64,000 nt of DNA, from positions 124,001 to 188,000 of the forward strand of contig CANLLF010000003.1 in assembly GCA_947491935.1 (NCBI GenBank), in the 5' to 3' direction. Source of the stretch: an uncultured Roseicyclus sp. (GTDB lineage: Bacteria > Pseudomonadota > Alphaproteobacteria > Rhodobacterales > Rhodobacteraceae). Shown one piece after another: positions 7,938-17,269 of this stretch (the stretch's first letter is position 1; each line of letters begins with the position of its first letter). The notes beneath the pieces are model-generated. The model made no database searches. It saw only the letters and a list, made by a program, of their open reading frames with translations, and had not been told where the DNA came from. The position numbers were made by a program, and so were the translations under genes.

Positions 7938-9293
7938 ATGAAAAAGATGTATCTCGCCAGTGCCGCGGCACTGGCATTCTCCGCGAGTGGTGTATTGGCC
8001 GATGGCCACCTGCCGTTCGCCGAGGGCGAAGGCGGATTCAACTGGGATAGCTACGCGGCCTATGCCGAGGCCAATGATTATTCCGGGGAGACCGTGACGA
8101 TTTCCGGCCCGTGGCTGTCGCCTGAGGCCGAACGGTTCGACATTTTGCTGAACTATTTCGAAGAAGCCACCGGCGCCAACGCGACCTATACCGGGTCCGA
8201 CAGCTTCGAGCAGCAGATCGTGATCGATGCCGAGGCGGGGTCTGCCCCCAACCTCGCCGTTTTCCCGCAGCCCGGCCTGGCCGCGGTTCTGGCGGGCAAT
8301 GGCCTGCTTGAGCCCCTGGGTGACGAGATGGCCGCGTGGGTTGGTGAAAACTACGCCGCCGGTCAGTCCTGGGTGGATCTGGGCACGTATGCCGATGCCG
8401 ATGGCACCGATCAGTTCTACGGTTTCTTCTTCAACGTGAACGTGAAATCGCTGGTTTGGTATGCCCCGGAAAACTTCGAGGATGCAGGCTACGAAGTGCC
8501 CGAGACCATGGAAGAGCTGATCGCGCTGAGCGAACAGATCGTGGCCGATGGCGAGACGCCGTGGTGCATCGGTCTGGGATCCGGTGCCGCGACCGGCTGG
8601 CCCGCCACCGACTGGGTCGAGGACATCATGCTGCGCACCCAGACGCCCGACGTCTATGACCAATGGGTGTCCAACGAGATCCCGTTCGATGACGAGCGCG
8701 TGCTGAACGCCATCGACACGTTCGGCATGTTCGCCCGGACCGATGGTTGGGTGCAGGGCGGCGCGGGTGCCGTGGCCACCACCGACTTCCGCGAGAGCCC
8801 CGCGGGCCTCTTCGCGTCGCCTCCGGGCTGCTACATGCACCGCCAGGCGTCGTTCATCCCGGCCTTCTTCCCCGATGGCACGGTTGTGGGTGAGGATGCG
8901 GACTTCTTCTACTTCCCGTCCTTCGAAGGCGAAGATCTGGGCAACCCGGTTCTGGGTGGCGGCACGCTGATGGCCGTGACCGACATGAGCGATGCGACGA
9001 TGGGCTTCGTGGAATTCCTGCAAACCCCCTTCGCCCATGAGATCATGATGGCGCAGGGCGGGTTCCTGACCCCGCATTCCGGCGTGAACCTGGATACGTA
9101 CTCGACCGATGTGGAAGCGGGCCAGGGTGAGATCTTGCTGAACTCGACCACGTTCCGGTTCGACGCCTCCGACCTGATGCCCGCCGCTGTGGGGCAGGGC
9201 GCCTTCTGGACCGGCATGGTGGATTACGCGGGCGGCGCAGATGCTGCCACCGTGGCCGCCGAGATCCAGTCGGCCTGGGATGCCGCGCAGTAA
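7938..9293 (+). CDS. aglE: Alpha-glucoside ABC transporter, substrate-binding protein
   Basis: A 451-residue periplasmic binding protein with a signal peptide at residues 1-21 (LAFSASGVLA, cleavage before DGH). Its length and the mature sequence fit the AglE/family-1 extracellular binding proteins. The frame is open upstream to 7803, but the ATG at 7938 follows GGGAGG by 6 nt and starts the signal peptide. First gene of aglEFGAK; it captures alpha-glucosides such as trehalose, maltose or sucrose. A strong hairpin follows the stop. Confidence 0.9.
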   Translation: MKKMYLASAAALAFSASGVLADGHLPFAEGEGGFNWDSYAAYAEANDYSGETVTISGPWLSPEAERFDILLNYFEEATGANATYTGSDSFEQQIVIDAEAGSAPNLAVFPQPGLAAVLAGNGLLEPLGDEMAAWVGENYAAGQSWVDLGTYADADGTDQFYGFFFNVNVKSLVWYAPENFEDAGYEVPETMEELIALSEQIVADGETPWCIGLGSGAATGWPATDWVEDIMLRTQTPDVYDQWVSNEIPFDDERVLNAIDTFGMFARTDGWVQGGAGAVATTDFRESPAGLFASPPGCYMHRQASFIPAFFPDGTVVGEDADFFYFPSFEGEDLGNPVLGGGTLMAVTDMSDATMGFVEFLQTPFAHEIMMAQGGFLTPHSGVNLDTYSTDVEAGQGEILLNSTTFRFDASDLMPAAVGQGAFWTGMVDYAGGADAATVAAEIQSAWDAAQ

Positions 9294-9318
9294 GCGGCTG
9301 GCCTGACGCCAAAACACC

Positions 9319-9350
9319 GACCCGGCCGCGCCTTTGATCGCGGCCGGGTC
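9319..9350. terminator. Intercistronic hairpin after aglE
   Basis: A 12-bp perfect stem (GACCCGGCCGCG paired with 9339-9350) with an 8-nt loop and no T-tract. In ABC operons such a structure after the binding-protein gene protects the upstream mRNA or partly stops transcription, giving excess binding protein over permease. Confidence 0.6.
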
Positions 9351-9414
9351 CACCAACCGAACCGCCGGAAAGCACAAGCGGTCGGATCCATGATTTCAGA
9401 GGGGGGACAGGGCC

Positions 9415-10416
9415 ATGAGTCCAGCATTGCAAGGGTTGGTGACAATCATCATCGGTGTCGGCGGATGTGTTGCCTATTTCTACTTTTCCAACCAGCTCCT
9501 CGATAAGGTTCTGTTCCCGCCGCGCGGCCCCGATGCCGGGCGCAACATCAACCGCGCCAATGCGATCCGGCCCTGGCTCTTCATGGGCCCCGCGATCCTG
9601 GCGCTTGGCCTGTATCTCGCCTATCCGGTGTTCGAGACCCTGCGCCTGTCGCTGACGGATCGCTCTGCCGGTGGGGCGTTTGTGGGCATGGACAACTACA
9701 CGCAGATGGCCCAGGACGGCAAATTCTGGGAGGCGGTGCGCAACAACTTCCTGTGGCTCCTGATCGTGCCGGCCATGTCGACGGCCTTTGGCCTTCTCGC
9801 CGCGCAGCTGACCGACCGGATCAGCTGGGGCAATATCGCGAAATCGCTGATCTTCATGCCGATGGCGATCTCCTTCGTGGGCGCCGCGGTGATCTTCAAG
9901 CTGATCTACGACGCGCGGCCCGAAGATGTGGCCCAGATCGGCATTCTGAACGCGGTCTACCTGCAACTGGGCGGCGACGCCCCGATCACGTGGCTCACCA
10001 TTCCGTTCTGGAACAACATCTTCCTGATGATCGTATTGATCTGGATCCAGACCGGCTTTGCCATGGTCATCCTGTCGGCCGCCCTGCGCGGCATCCCCGA
10101 GGAAACCGTTGAGGCGGCCATCGTGGACGGCGCAAACCCGTTCCAGATCTTCTTCAAGATCAAGATGCCGCAGATCTCGGGCACGATCGTGGTGGTGTGG
10201 ACGACAATCACCATCGTCGTCCTCAAGGTCTTTGACATCGTGTTCGCGATGACAAACGGCCAATGGGAGACGCAGGTTCTCGCCAATTACATGTACGACA
10301 AAATGTTCCGCGCCAATGATTGGGGCGTCGGTTCGGCAGCGGCCATGATCATCATGCTGATGGTGACGCCGATCCTTGTCTGGAATGTCTACAACGCCCG
10401 CAAGGAGATGCGCTGA
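9415..10416 (+). CDS. aglF: Alpha-glucoside ABC transporter, permease AglF
   Basis: A 333-residue inner-membrane permease of the binding-protein-dependent sugar (MalF-like) class, with a hydrophobic N-terminal segment (about 7-26) and a second hydrophobic segment at 54-72 before the core. The cytoplasmic EAA loop (EAAIVDGANPFQIFFKIKMP) that docks the ATPase is near residue 238. Its TGA overlaps the ATG of aglG (ATGA), so the two permeases are coupled. It should pair with AglG and the AglK ATPase. Confidence 0.9.
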   Translation: MSPALQGLVTIIIGVGGCVAYFYFSNQLLDKVLFPPRGPDAGRNINRANAIRPWLFMGPAILALGLYLAYPVFETLRLSLTDRSAGGAFVGMDNYTQMAQDGKFWEAVRNNFLWLLIVPAMSTAFGLLAAQLTDRISWGNIAKSLIFMPMAISFVGAAVIFKLIYDARPEDVAQIGILNAVYLQLGGDAPITWLTIPFWNNIFLMIVLIWIQTGFAMVILSAALRGIPEETVEAAIVDGANPFQIFFKIKMPQISGTIVVVWTTITIVVLKVFDIVFAMTNGQWETQVLANYMYDKMFRANDWGVGSAAAMIIMLMVTPILVWNVYNARKEMR

Positions 10417-11591
10417 TGGATAGTATCGCTGGCAAGAAAAGCGGCCTGACCTGGGCTGTTCATATCTCCGTTGCGGCGCTGGTCCTGTTGTGGATCTTCC
10501 CCACTGTCGGGCTGCTGATCTCGTCCTTCCGGACGACCGACCAGATCGTGACGTCGGGCTGGTGGGCCGCGCTGTTCCCGGCGGTTCAGAATGAGACGCT
10601 GCGCACGGCGGATCCCGACGATTTCCGCGTCGCGCGGGACGGGATGTTCGTGGTGGAGGGCAACCTCTATGTCGTTGACGGCTCGGTTGACGACGCGGCG
10701 GATGTGCCCGCCGAAATCTCGGCCTGGGGCACCTCGTCGCGCGCCATCGATGATTACGTGGCCGGCGACACCGCCGATCTGGGTGATGGTGAGATGATCA
10801 CCGTGCAGTCGAACGGCGACTATGTGTGGGTCGGCGATGAAGAGCAGCTCAGTGGCCGGGGGCAGCGCGTTTTCGTGACGGCGGAAAGCCCGCCGGAATT
10901 CACCCTCGACAATTACCGGGGCGTTCTGTTCGACCCGGCCAACCGCGAGGGCATGAGCCGGGCCTTCATGAACACCCTGACGGTGACCATTCCGGCCACG
11001 ATCATCCCGATCCTGATCGCGGCCTTCGCGGCCTATGCGCTGGCGTGGATGGATTTCCCGGGCCGCGCGCTTCTGGTGGCCGCCGTTGTGGCCCTGCTGG
11101 TGGTGCCGCTGCAATTGGCGCTGATCCCGCTTCTGTCGCTGCACAATGATATCGGGATCGGAAAGGGATATCTGGGTGTTTGGTTGGCCCATACCGGCTT
11201 TGGCCTGCCGCTCGCGATCTATCTCTTACGCAACTACATGGTCGGCCTGCCGCGCGACATCATCGAAAGCGCGAAGGTTGACGGGGCGACGGATTTCCAG
11301 ATCTTCACCAAGATCATCCTGCCGCTGTCCTTCCCGGCGCTGGCCAGCTTCGCGATCTTCCAGTTCCTGTGGACGTGGAATGACCTGCTGGTGGCGATGG
11401 TGTTCCTGATCGACAGTTCGGGCGAGACCACCGTCATGACCCGCCAGATCGTCGAATTGCTCGGCACCCGTGGCGGTGATTGGGAGATCCTGGCAACCTC
11501 GGCCTTCGTGTCCATCGCGGTGCCGCTTGTGGTGTTCTTCACCATGCAGCGCTACCTCGTGCGCGGCCTTCTGGCTGGCTCGGTTAAGTAA
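10416..11591 (+). CDS. aglG: Alpha-glucoside ABC transporter, permease AglG
   Basis: A 391-residue MalG-like permease. The first membrane segment is at about 12-35 and the second begins near residue 185; between them is an unusually long, acidic periplasmic stretch of about 140 residues rich in Asp, Gly and Val (residues 60-160). A long first loop is known for AglG-type permeases, so I read it as genuine. The EAA loop (ESAKVDGATDFQIF) is present. The start at 10416 overlaps the aglF stop; upstream in-frame starts lie inside aglF. Confidence 0.9.
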   Translation: MDSIAGKKSGLTWAVHISVAALVLLWIFPTVGLLISSFRTTDQIVTSGWWAALFPAVQNETLRTADPDDFRVARDGMFVVEGNLYVVDGSVDDAADVPAEISAWGTSSRAIDDYVAGDTADLGDGEMITVQSNGDYVWVGDEEQLSGRGQRVFVTAESPPEFTLDNYRGVLFDPANREGMSRAFMNTLTVTIPATIIPILIAAFAAYALAWMDFPGRALLVAAVVALLVVPLQLALIPLLSLHNDIGIGKGYLGVWLAHTGFGLPLAIYLLRNYMVGLPRDIIESAKVDGATDFQIFTKIILPLSFPALASFAIFQFLWTWNDLLVAMVFLIDSSGETTVMTRQIVELLGTRGGDWEILATSAFVSIAVPLVVFFTMQRYLVRGLLAGSVK

Positions 11592-11605
11592 GGGACGACC
11601 CGGCC

Positions 11606-13276
11606 ATGAACCTCATGCAAGACCTGCCGCAAGGCGATATCATCGCGCCGGACAAGGATTGGTGGCGCGGGGCGGTGATCTATCAGATCTATCCCCGCAG
11701 CTTCCAGGACAGCAATGGCGACGGCATCGGCGATCTGGCGGGCATCATCCACCGGCTCGATCACATCGCCGAGCTTGGCGTGGACGCGATCTGGATCAGC
11801 CCGTTCTTCCGCTCGCCGATGCTGGATTTCGGCTATGACGTCTCCGATTACCGCGATGTCGATCCGATGTTCGGCACGCTGGGGGATTTCGATGCGCTGA
11901 TCAACCGGGCCCATACGCTGGGGCTCCGGGTGCTGATCGACCTGGTTCTGAGCCATACGTCGAACCAGCATCCGTGGTTTCAGGAAAGCCAGTCCAGCGC
12001 CACCAATCCCAAGGCCGATTGGTATGTCTGGGCCGATGCCAAGCCCGATGGATCGCCGCCCAACAACTGGCTGTCGATCTTCGGGGGCTCGGCCTGGGAA
12101 TGGTCGGGTGAACGGATGCAGTATTACCTGCACAATTTCCTCAAGGAGCAGCCGGATCTGAACTTCCATGAACCGGCGGTGCAGGACGAATTGCTCAGCG
12201 TGGCGCGGTTCTGGCTGGATCGCGGCGTGGACGGGTTCCGCCTCGATACGATCAACTTCTACGTCCACGATAAGGAGCTGCGCGACAATCCCGCGCTGGC
12301 GCCCGAGGCGCGCAACGCCACCATCGCGCCCGAGGTGAACCCCTATAACTGGCAGGATCACCTCTACGACAAGAACCAGCCCGAGAACCTCGACTTCCTC
12401 CGCCGCCTGCGCACGGTGATGGAGGAATACCCCGCCGTCACCGCGGTGGGCGAGGTGGGGGACGGCCAATACGGGATGCAGATCCAGGCGCAATACACCT
12501 CGGGCGATGACAAGGTGCATATGTGCTATTCGTTCGAGTTCCTGTCGGGCCTCGCGCCCACGGCGGACCATTTCCACGATGTGCTCGTGGAGTATGAGCG
12601 CGAAATCGGCGACGGGTGGGCCTGTTGGGCGTTTTCCAACCACGATGTGGTGCGCCATGCCAGCCGCTGGAACCTTGGTGAGGAAGCGCGGTGTTTGTAT
12701 GCCGCATTGCTGCTCAGCCTGCGCGGCTCCGTCTGCCTCTATCAGGGCGAGGAGCTTGGCCTGACGGAGGCCTATGTCGCCTTCGAGGATCTTCAGGACC
12801 CCTATGGCATCCGCTTCTGGCCCAAGTTCAAGGGCCGCGATGGCTGCCGCACGCCGATGCCGTGGATCTCCGACAACCAGAATGGCGGCTTCTCGGACAG
12901 CAAGCCGTGGCTGCCCATGGCGGTGGAGCATTTGCAATGGGCGGTGGGCGAACAGCGCGCCGACGACACGTCGATCCTGCATTTCTATCAGCAGATGATC
13001 GGCTTCCGACGCAGCTATCCGGCCCTTGCCAAGGGGGAGATCGCCGGTCTGGCCGCCGATGACGGCGTGCTGAGCTTTGTCCGCACCCACGAGGGTGAGC
13101 GGATCTTCTGCGCCTTCAACATGACCAACGCCGCCCATGCCATCACGCCGCCGGAAGACGGCCAATGGCGCCACGACAAGGGCGCACCATTCACCAGCTT
13201 CGATCAGGACGGCACCGTGACGCTTCCGCCCTATCAGGCCTTTTTCGCGGCCGACGAAACCGCGCGCACAGAATAA
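11606..13276 (+). CDS. aglA: GH13 alpha-glucosidase
   Basis: A 556-residue family 13 hydrolase, cytoplasmic, with the (beta/alpha)8 barrel and C-terminal beta domain expected for oligo-1,6/alpha-glucosidases. The catalytic set is D214 (GFRLDTINF, nucleophile), E283 (VGEVGD, acid/base) and D347 (FSNHDV, stabiliser). The N-terminal segment [25 protein letters not shown] is classical, quoted here only in part as motif. It lies 14 nt after aglG in the agl operon and would release glucose from imported alpha-glucosides. Confidence 0.92.
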   Translation: MNLMQDLPQGDIIAPDKDWWRGAVIYQIYPRSFQDSNGDGIGDLAGIIHRLDHIAELGVDAIWISPFFRSPMLDFGYDVSDYRDVDPMFGTLGDFDALINRAHTLGLRVLIDLVLSHTSNQHPWFQESQSSATNPKADWYVWADAKPDGSPPNNWLSIFGGSAWEWSGERMQYYLHNFLKEQPDLNFHEPAVQDELLSVARFWLDRGVDGFRLDTINFYVHDKELRDNPALAPEARNATIAPEVNPYNWQDHLYDKNQPENLDFLRRLRTVMEEYPAVTAVGEVGDGQYGMQIQAQYTSGDDKVHMCYSFEFLSGLAPTADHFHDVLVEYEREIGDGWACWAFSNHDVVRHASRWNLGEEARCLYAALLLSLRGSVCLYQGEELGLTEAYVAFEDLQDPYGIRFWPKFKGRDGCRTPMPWISDNQNGGFSDSKPWLPMAVEHLQWAVGEQRADDTSILHFYQQMIGFRRSYPALAKGEIAGLAADDGVLSFVRTHEGERIFCAFNMTNAAHAITPPEDGQWRHDKGAPFTSFDQDGTVTLPPYQAFFAADETARTE

Positions 13277-13295
13277 CGGGGAGGGAGCCGGGACC

Positions 13296-14426
13296 ATGGC
13301 CAATCTGAAACTGACCGATGTCGAAAAGACCTATGGCGGAACTGTTCAGGTCCTGCGCGATATCAATCTCGATATCGAACAGGGCGAGCTGATCGTGTTC
13401 GTGGGCCCCTCGGGCTGCGGCAAGTCCACGCTTCTGCGGATGATCGCGGGGCTGGAAAAGATCACCGGGGGGGAATTGGTGATCGACGACATGGTCGTCA
13501 ACGATGTGCCGCCCTCCGAGCGCGGCATCGCGATGGTGTTCCAGAGCTACGCGCTTTATCCGCATATGACGGTGCGCGACAACATGGCCTTCGCGCTCAA
13601 GATCGCGGGCGACAGCAAGGATGAGATCGACCGCAAGGTGAAGGCCGCCGCCGAGAAGCTGCAGCTTGAGAACTTCCTCGACCGTCTGCCCAAGGCGCTC
13701 TCCGGCGGTCAGCGTCAGCGGGTCGCCATCGGGCGCTCCATCGTGCGCGACCCGAAGGTGTATTTGTTCGACGAGCCGCTCTCCAACCTCGACGCGTCCT
13801 TGCGCGTCGCCACCCGCATCCAGATTGCGCAGCTCAAGGAAGAGATGCCGGAATCGACGATGATCTACGTGACCCACGACCAGGTGGAGGCGATGACGCT
13901 GGCCTCCCGCATCGTGGTTCTGGCCGGTGGCGGCGTGGCCCAGGTGGGCAGCCCGCTGACACTCTACGAGAAGCCGAACTCGACCTTCGTGGCCAAGTTC
14001 ATCGGCTCCCCCGCCATGAACCTGCTGGGGGGCAAGATTGTGGGCACCGGGGCCGTCACGACGCTTCAGATGAATGAGGGCGGCGTGATCACCTCCACCT
14101 ATCCTTCCACCGAGGCGGATATGGGCGCGGCAGTCGAGGTTGGCATCCGGCCCGAAGACATGGTGGAAACCGACGCCGCCGATTTCGCGTTCCACGGCAA
14201 GGTGGAGATCACCGAAGCGCTGGGGGAGGTCACGTTGCTCTATTTCGAGAAGAGCGCGCCCGACCATGATCCGGTGATCGGCAAGCTTGCGGGCATCCAC
14301 AAGAACCTGCGCGGGACCGATGTGAAGTTGGGGGCCGCGCCCGAAAAGGTGCATGTGTTCCGCGATGGCATCAGCCTGCTTTACCGCGACGAAAACGTGT
14401 TCCTGCCCGGTGTGCAGCCGCACTGA
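13296..14426 (+). CDS. aglK: Alpha-glucoside ABC transporter, ATP-binding protein
   Basis: A 376-residue MalK/UgpC-type ATPase. Walker [10 protein letters not shown] is at residues 37-45, the ABC signature LSGGQ at 135-139, Walker B VYLFDE at 155-160, and a C-terminal regulatory TOBE domain follows from about 240. It ends the agl operon 19 nt after aglA, with GGAGGGAG before the start, and energises AglFG. MalK-type ATPases often serve more than one importer, so it may also support other sugar uptake. Confidence 0.92.
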   Translation: MANLKLTDVEKTYGGTVQVLRDINLDIEQGELIVFVGPSGCGKSTLLRMIAGLEKITGGELVIDDMVVNDVPPSERGIAMVFQSYALYPHMTVRDNMAFALKIAGDSKDEIDRKVKAAAEKLQLENFLDRLPKALSGGQRQRVAIGRSIVRDPKVYLFDEPLSNLDASLRVATRIQIAQLKEEMPESTMIYVTHDQVEAMTLASRIVVLAGGGVAQVGSPLTLYEKPNSTFVAKFIGSPAMNLLGGKIVGTGAVTTLQMNEGGVITSTYPSTEADMGAAVEVGIRPEDMVETDAADFAFHGKVEITEALGEVTLLYFEKSAPDHDPVIGKLAGIHKNLRGTDVKLGAAPEKVHVFRDGISLLYRDENVFLPGVQPH

Positions 14427-14441
14427 GCACGGCAAAGCACG

Positions 14442-14464
14442 GGGGGCGGAGGAGCTTCGCCCCC
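14442..14464 (+). terminator. Possible terminator hairpin after aglK
   Basis: GGGGGCG and CGCCCCC form a 7-bp GC stem around a 9-nt loop, 15 nt after the aglK stop. No T-tract follows, so it is a weak candidate. Confidence 0.35.
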
Positions 14465-14606
14465 ATCATGGTGTCGCGATACAACGATGGCCGGCCACCA
14501 AAGCGTGATTTGCCAACGGATAACCGATTGCGTAGCTCTAACCGAGGTTCGCGGGGGAAGCGTTTCATCTCCGCCGGGTCGATCAAGTCGTTGTTTGGAG
14601 ACACAG

Positions 14607-15218
14607 ATGTTTAATAAGATGACGGCCATCGCGATGCTGATCGGTGCGCTTGGCGCAGTGTCGGCCAACGCAACGCCGATCACGGCGGTCGGGGCCGGGC
14701 TTGCCGCGCCGGATACGACGATCGGGTTTGAAGAGGTCGCGCTGACCACCGGCACCGATGTGACGGATCAATTTGCCCCCCTTGGTGTCACCTTCACGCC
14801 AAGCGTCACCTATTTCGAAAGCGTCTCGCCACGGCCCAATTTCGAAGGGGCGGCGGTGATCAACTTTTTCGGGACGGACGTGTCGATCCTGTTTGCCGAT
14901 GACGTGGCTGCGATGTCCGCGGCCCTGACCGCCAATTTTGGCAGCGTAACGCTGACCGCGCTGCTGGACGGGACGATCGTCGAGAGCTTCAGCCATACGT
15001 TCCCGCTGAACACCACGGCAACGAACGGGGACAACTTCTTCGGCTTCCGGGACATCCGGTTCGACGAGGTCCGCCTGGCCCCTTCAGGTTCCACATCGGT
15101 TGCCCTTGATAATCTGGCCTTCACGCTGGCGGTTGTTCCGCTTCCGGCTGCACTGCCATTGCTGCTGGTGGGCCTTGGTGGGCTTGGCCTGATGGCGCGG
15201 CGCAGACGCCGGGCCTAG
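14607..15218 (+). CDS. VPLPA-CTERM sorting-domain exported protein
   Basis: A 203-residue secreted protein: signal peptide (about 1-22, ending SANA), a beta-rich domain without recognisable catalytic motif, and a C-terminal VPLPAALPLLLVGLGGLG stretch followed by an Arg cluster (RRRRRA). This tripartite tail is the VPLPA form of the PEP-CTERM signal, common in Rhodobacterales and processed by an exosortase. The start at 14607 begins the signal peptide; the longer frame is rejected. It probably ends up on the cell surface or in exopolysaccharide; function unknown. Confidence 0.8.
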   Translation: MFNKMTAIAMLIGALGAVSANATPITAVGAGLAAPDTTIGFEEVALTTGTDVTDQFAPLGVTFTPSVTYFESVSPRPNFEGAAVINFFGTDVSILFADDVAAMSAALTANFGSVTLTALLDGTIVESFSHTFPLNTTATNGDNFFGFRDIRFDEVRLAPSGSTSVALDNLAFTLAVVPLPAALPLLLVGLGGLGLMARRRRRA

Positions 15219-15233
15219 GCGCATTTCGGCGGC

Positions 15234-15833
15234 TCAATCCACGCAGATCAGCTGCCCATTGGCCGCGCCCTCGACGCTTTTGACATAGGCCATCCCCACG
15301 CGGTGCGACGAGACCGGCACATGGCCGGGGAACCACGCGCCATAGCGCTTGGCCGAGACGTCCAGCAGGCCGGGGCTGACCACGTTGATCCGCAGGCCCC
15401 GCGGCATTTCGATGGCCGCGCCGGTCACGAACCCCCCAAGCGCGCCATTGGCCATCGCGGCCCCCACGCCCGACCGGATCGGGTCGCGATCTAGGATGCC
15501 GCTGGTCAGGGTGAAGGACCCGCCCTCGGCCACGTGATCCAGCCCGGCCAATACCAGGCTGACCTGCCCCATGACCTTCTGGTGCAGGCCAAGGCGCAGC
15601 GTTGCTTCGTTCTGCTCCAGAAGCGGCGCGAAATGCACGTCGCCGGCCGTCGAGATCACCGCATCCACCGGGCCCGCTTGGGCATACATCGCCGTCACGC
15701 TGGCCCGGTCCGTCAGGTCCACCCGGATATCTCCGGTGGTTCGGCCAACTCGGATCAGGTCGTGACGTGGGGACAGGGCCGCGCAGGCCGCCTGGCCGAT
15801 ATCGCCCGCCGCGCCGACAACGATGATCCTCAT
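15234..15833 (-). CDS. Short-chain dehydrogenase/reductase family protein
   Basis: A 199-residue SDR-fold protein. The nucleotide loop is GAAGDIGQAA near the N-terminus. The usual Y-x-x-x-K is not present; the equivalent region reads SGVGAAMANGALGGF, so a catalytic Tyr is not obvious and it may belong to the atypical SDR group that resembles YciK/YdfG-like short enzymes. Its ATG overlaps the stop of the merR gene (ATGA), so it is the regulator's coupled partner. Substrate unknown. Confidence 0.75.
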   Translation of the reverse strand: MRIIVVGAAGDIGQAACAALSPRHDLIRVGRTTGDIRVDLTDRASVTAMYAQAGPVDAVISTAGDVHFAPLLEQNEATLRLGLHQKVMGQVSLVLAGLDHVAEGGSFTLTSGILDRDPIRSGVGAAMANGALGGFVTGAAIEMPRGLRINVVSPGLLDVSAKRYGAWFPGHVPVSSHRVGMAYVKSVEGAANGQLICVD

Positions 15834-16195
15834 GGTCTCTCTCCGCTCAGAATGCTGTCGTATCGCGCAATCTTGTGGGCCAGCAGCGCCTTGCACCGGG
15901 CCAACCGCGCCGCCTGGGCCTCCAACGCGGTGCCATGGGCCAACAGGATCTCCTTACGCTCCGCCACGCTCTCGTCGCCCGCGCGATAGAGCGCGGCAAA
16001 GCGCGTCCTCTCCCGCATTGGCATGCCCGTGTCCCGCAAGGACGCCAGAAGCGTCAGCCAGTCGAGATTTTCCGGGGTGAAGTACCGCTGCCCATCTGCC
16101 CCGCGCGCGATGGCGGGGCAGAGGCCGGCCCTTTCATAATATCGGATCGTATCGATGCTCAGCCCGCATCGCGCCGCCACTTCGCCGATTTTCAT
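15830..16195 (-). CDS. MerR-family transcriptional regulator
   Basis: A 121-residue MerR-type regulator with the N-terminal winged helix (MKIGEVAARCGLSIDTIRYYE), then a coiled dimerisation helix in the C-terminal half. There is no cluster of C-terminal cysteines for metal binding, so an organic or redox effector is more likely. The start at 16195 is where MerR homology begins; an in-frame ATG at 16225 would add 10 residues. It is coupled to the downstream SDR gene, which it probably controls. Confidence 0.85.
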   Translation of the reverse strand: MKIGEVAARCGLSIDTIRYYERAGLCPAIARGADGQRYFTPENLDWLTLLASLRDTGMPMRERTRFAALYRAGDESVAERKEILLAHGTALEAQAARLARCKALLAHKIARYDSILSGERP

Positions 16196-16232
16196 GGGCC
16201 GAATACCTCGTGCCAGATCAAACATGTCAGGC

Positions 16233-16263
16233 ACGCTACCGGGCTGGAGCAGCTTCAGGTCAA
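16233..16263 (-). promoter_or_regulatory. MerR-type promoter with 19-bp spacer
   Basis: Read on the minus strand there is TTGACC (16258-16263) and TAGCGT (16233-16238) separated by 19 bp, the over-long spacing characteristic of MerR-activated promoters. The spacer holds an imperfect inverted repeat (16244-16258, CTGGAGC/GCTTCAG with one mismatch). It lies directly upstream of the merR-SDR pair. Confidence 0.6.
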
Positions 16264-16277
16264 GCGTTGGTTTGGGC

Positions 16278-17093
16278 CTAACCGGCGATCGGCACCCAGA
16301 TCTCGACCACGCCGCGCCCGGTCCCGGCATCGAACCTGTGATCATACAGCTCGAATTCCGGGGCAGGGGCAGGCTCCAACCCGGCATCGGGCAGGGCCTT
16401 GTTCCAGATCGTGTAGATGGTGCGGGGCAGGTCGGCGATATGCCCGTCATGGGTGAAGACGGCATAGCGATGGGCGGGTATGTCCAGCGCCGTCATGCCA
16501 TCCGGTGTGCCCTTGGCCTCCATCCCGGCGAGGTAGTGGAAATCCCCGCTCGGCTCCATATCGTAGCTGACGCCGTAGGCCGGGCCATCCCCGATCTCGT
16601 AGGCGCGTGCGTTCAGGGCCTGCCACAGGGCGGGGATCCCGCTGATATCCCCGCTGCGGCACGTGGCTCCGATCCCGACAACGCGCATCGCGCCCCGCTC
16701 CCGGATCTCGGGTTTGGCCACATCAATCATCATGTCCTTGTTCATTTCCAAAGGCTCCATCAATCTAAGGTTGCTCAGATCGCGCGCCCGTTTCACCGCC
16801 CGGGGTGGCACCCCGAGATAGGCGGAAAAGGCCCGCGTGAACGCCTCGTGGGACCCGTAGCCGGCCGCCAGAGCGGTATTCAGGATGTCCGCATCACCGC
16901 CCGCGATCACCCGCGCCGCCTTGCTCAGACGGCGGGCGCGGATATAGGCCATGATCGACATGCCCGTGCCCAACTGAAAGGTCCGGCACATGTGGTGCAC
17001 ATTCACCGCGCAGCGCAGCGACAGAAGCTGCAGCGTCAGCGGTTCATCCATGTGGCACTCGATCTGCCAGATCAGTTTGTTGAGAAGGCTCAT
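16278..17093 (-). CDS. AraC-family regulator with GyrI-like effector domain
   Basis: A 271-residue regulator of the Rob/SoxS-like type: the AraC double helix-turn-helix is N-terminal (about 5-105, with MAYIRARRLSKAARVI and the GYGSHEAFTRAF segment), and the C-terminal half (about 125-270) is a GyrI-like small-molecule-binding domain ending ELYDHRFD...EIWVPI. Such proteins sense hydrophobic or drug-like compounds. It sits divergent to edd, but is unlikely to be the sugar regulator because of its domain type. Confidence 0.85.
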   Translation of the reverse strand: MSLLNKLIWQIECHMDEPLTLQLLSLRCAVNVHHMCRTFQLGTGMSIMAYIRARRLSKAARVIAGGDADILNTALAAGYGSHEAFTRAFSAYLGVPPRAVKRARDLSNLRLMEPLEMNKDMMIDVAKPEIRERGAMRVVGIGATCRSGDISGIPALWQALNARAYEIGDGPAYGVSYDMEPSGDFHYLAGMEAKGTPDGMTALDIPAHRYAVFTHDGHIADLPRTIYTIWNKALPDAGLEPAPAPEFELYDHRFDAGTGRGVVEIWVPIAG

Positions 17094-17207
17094 CAGGGTC
17101 TCCGAAACGTCGTGGGGCCTGTCTGGCCCATCCTAGCCGGGCCGCGCTTGATCGGGCGTGACTTTTTGCGGGATGAACCCGCGCGGGAAAGGGTGATCCC
17201 GTCTGGA

Positions 17208-17225
17208 CATGTTAGCGCTAACATG
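17208..17225. promoter_or_regulatory. Perfect 18-bp palindrome upstream of edd
   Basis: CATGTTAGCGCTAACATG is perfectly palindromic and lies 44 nt before edd. Its 12-bp core GTTAGCGCTAAC recurs upstream of zwf at 35756-35767. The central CG and arm length suit a LacI-family repressor controlling the Entner-Doudoroff genes; the repressor is not identifiable in this window. Confidence 0.7.
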
Positions 17226-17269
17226 ATATCACCAGCTTCAACACAAAAGCCCGTAACCGAGAGTATCCC

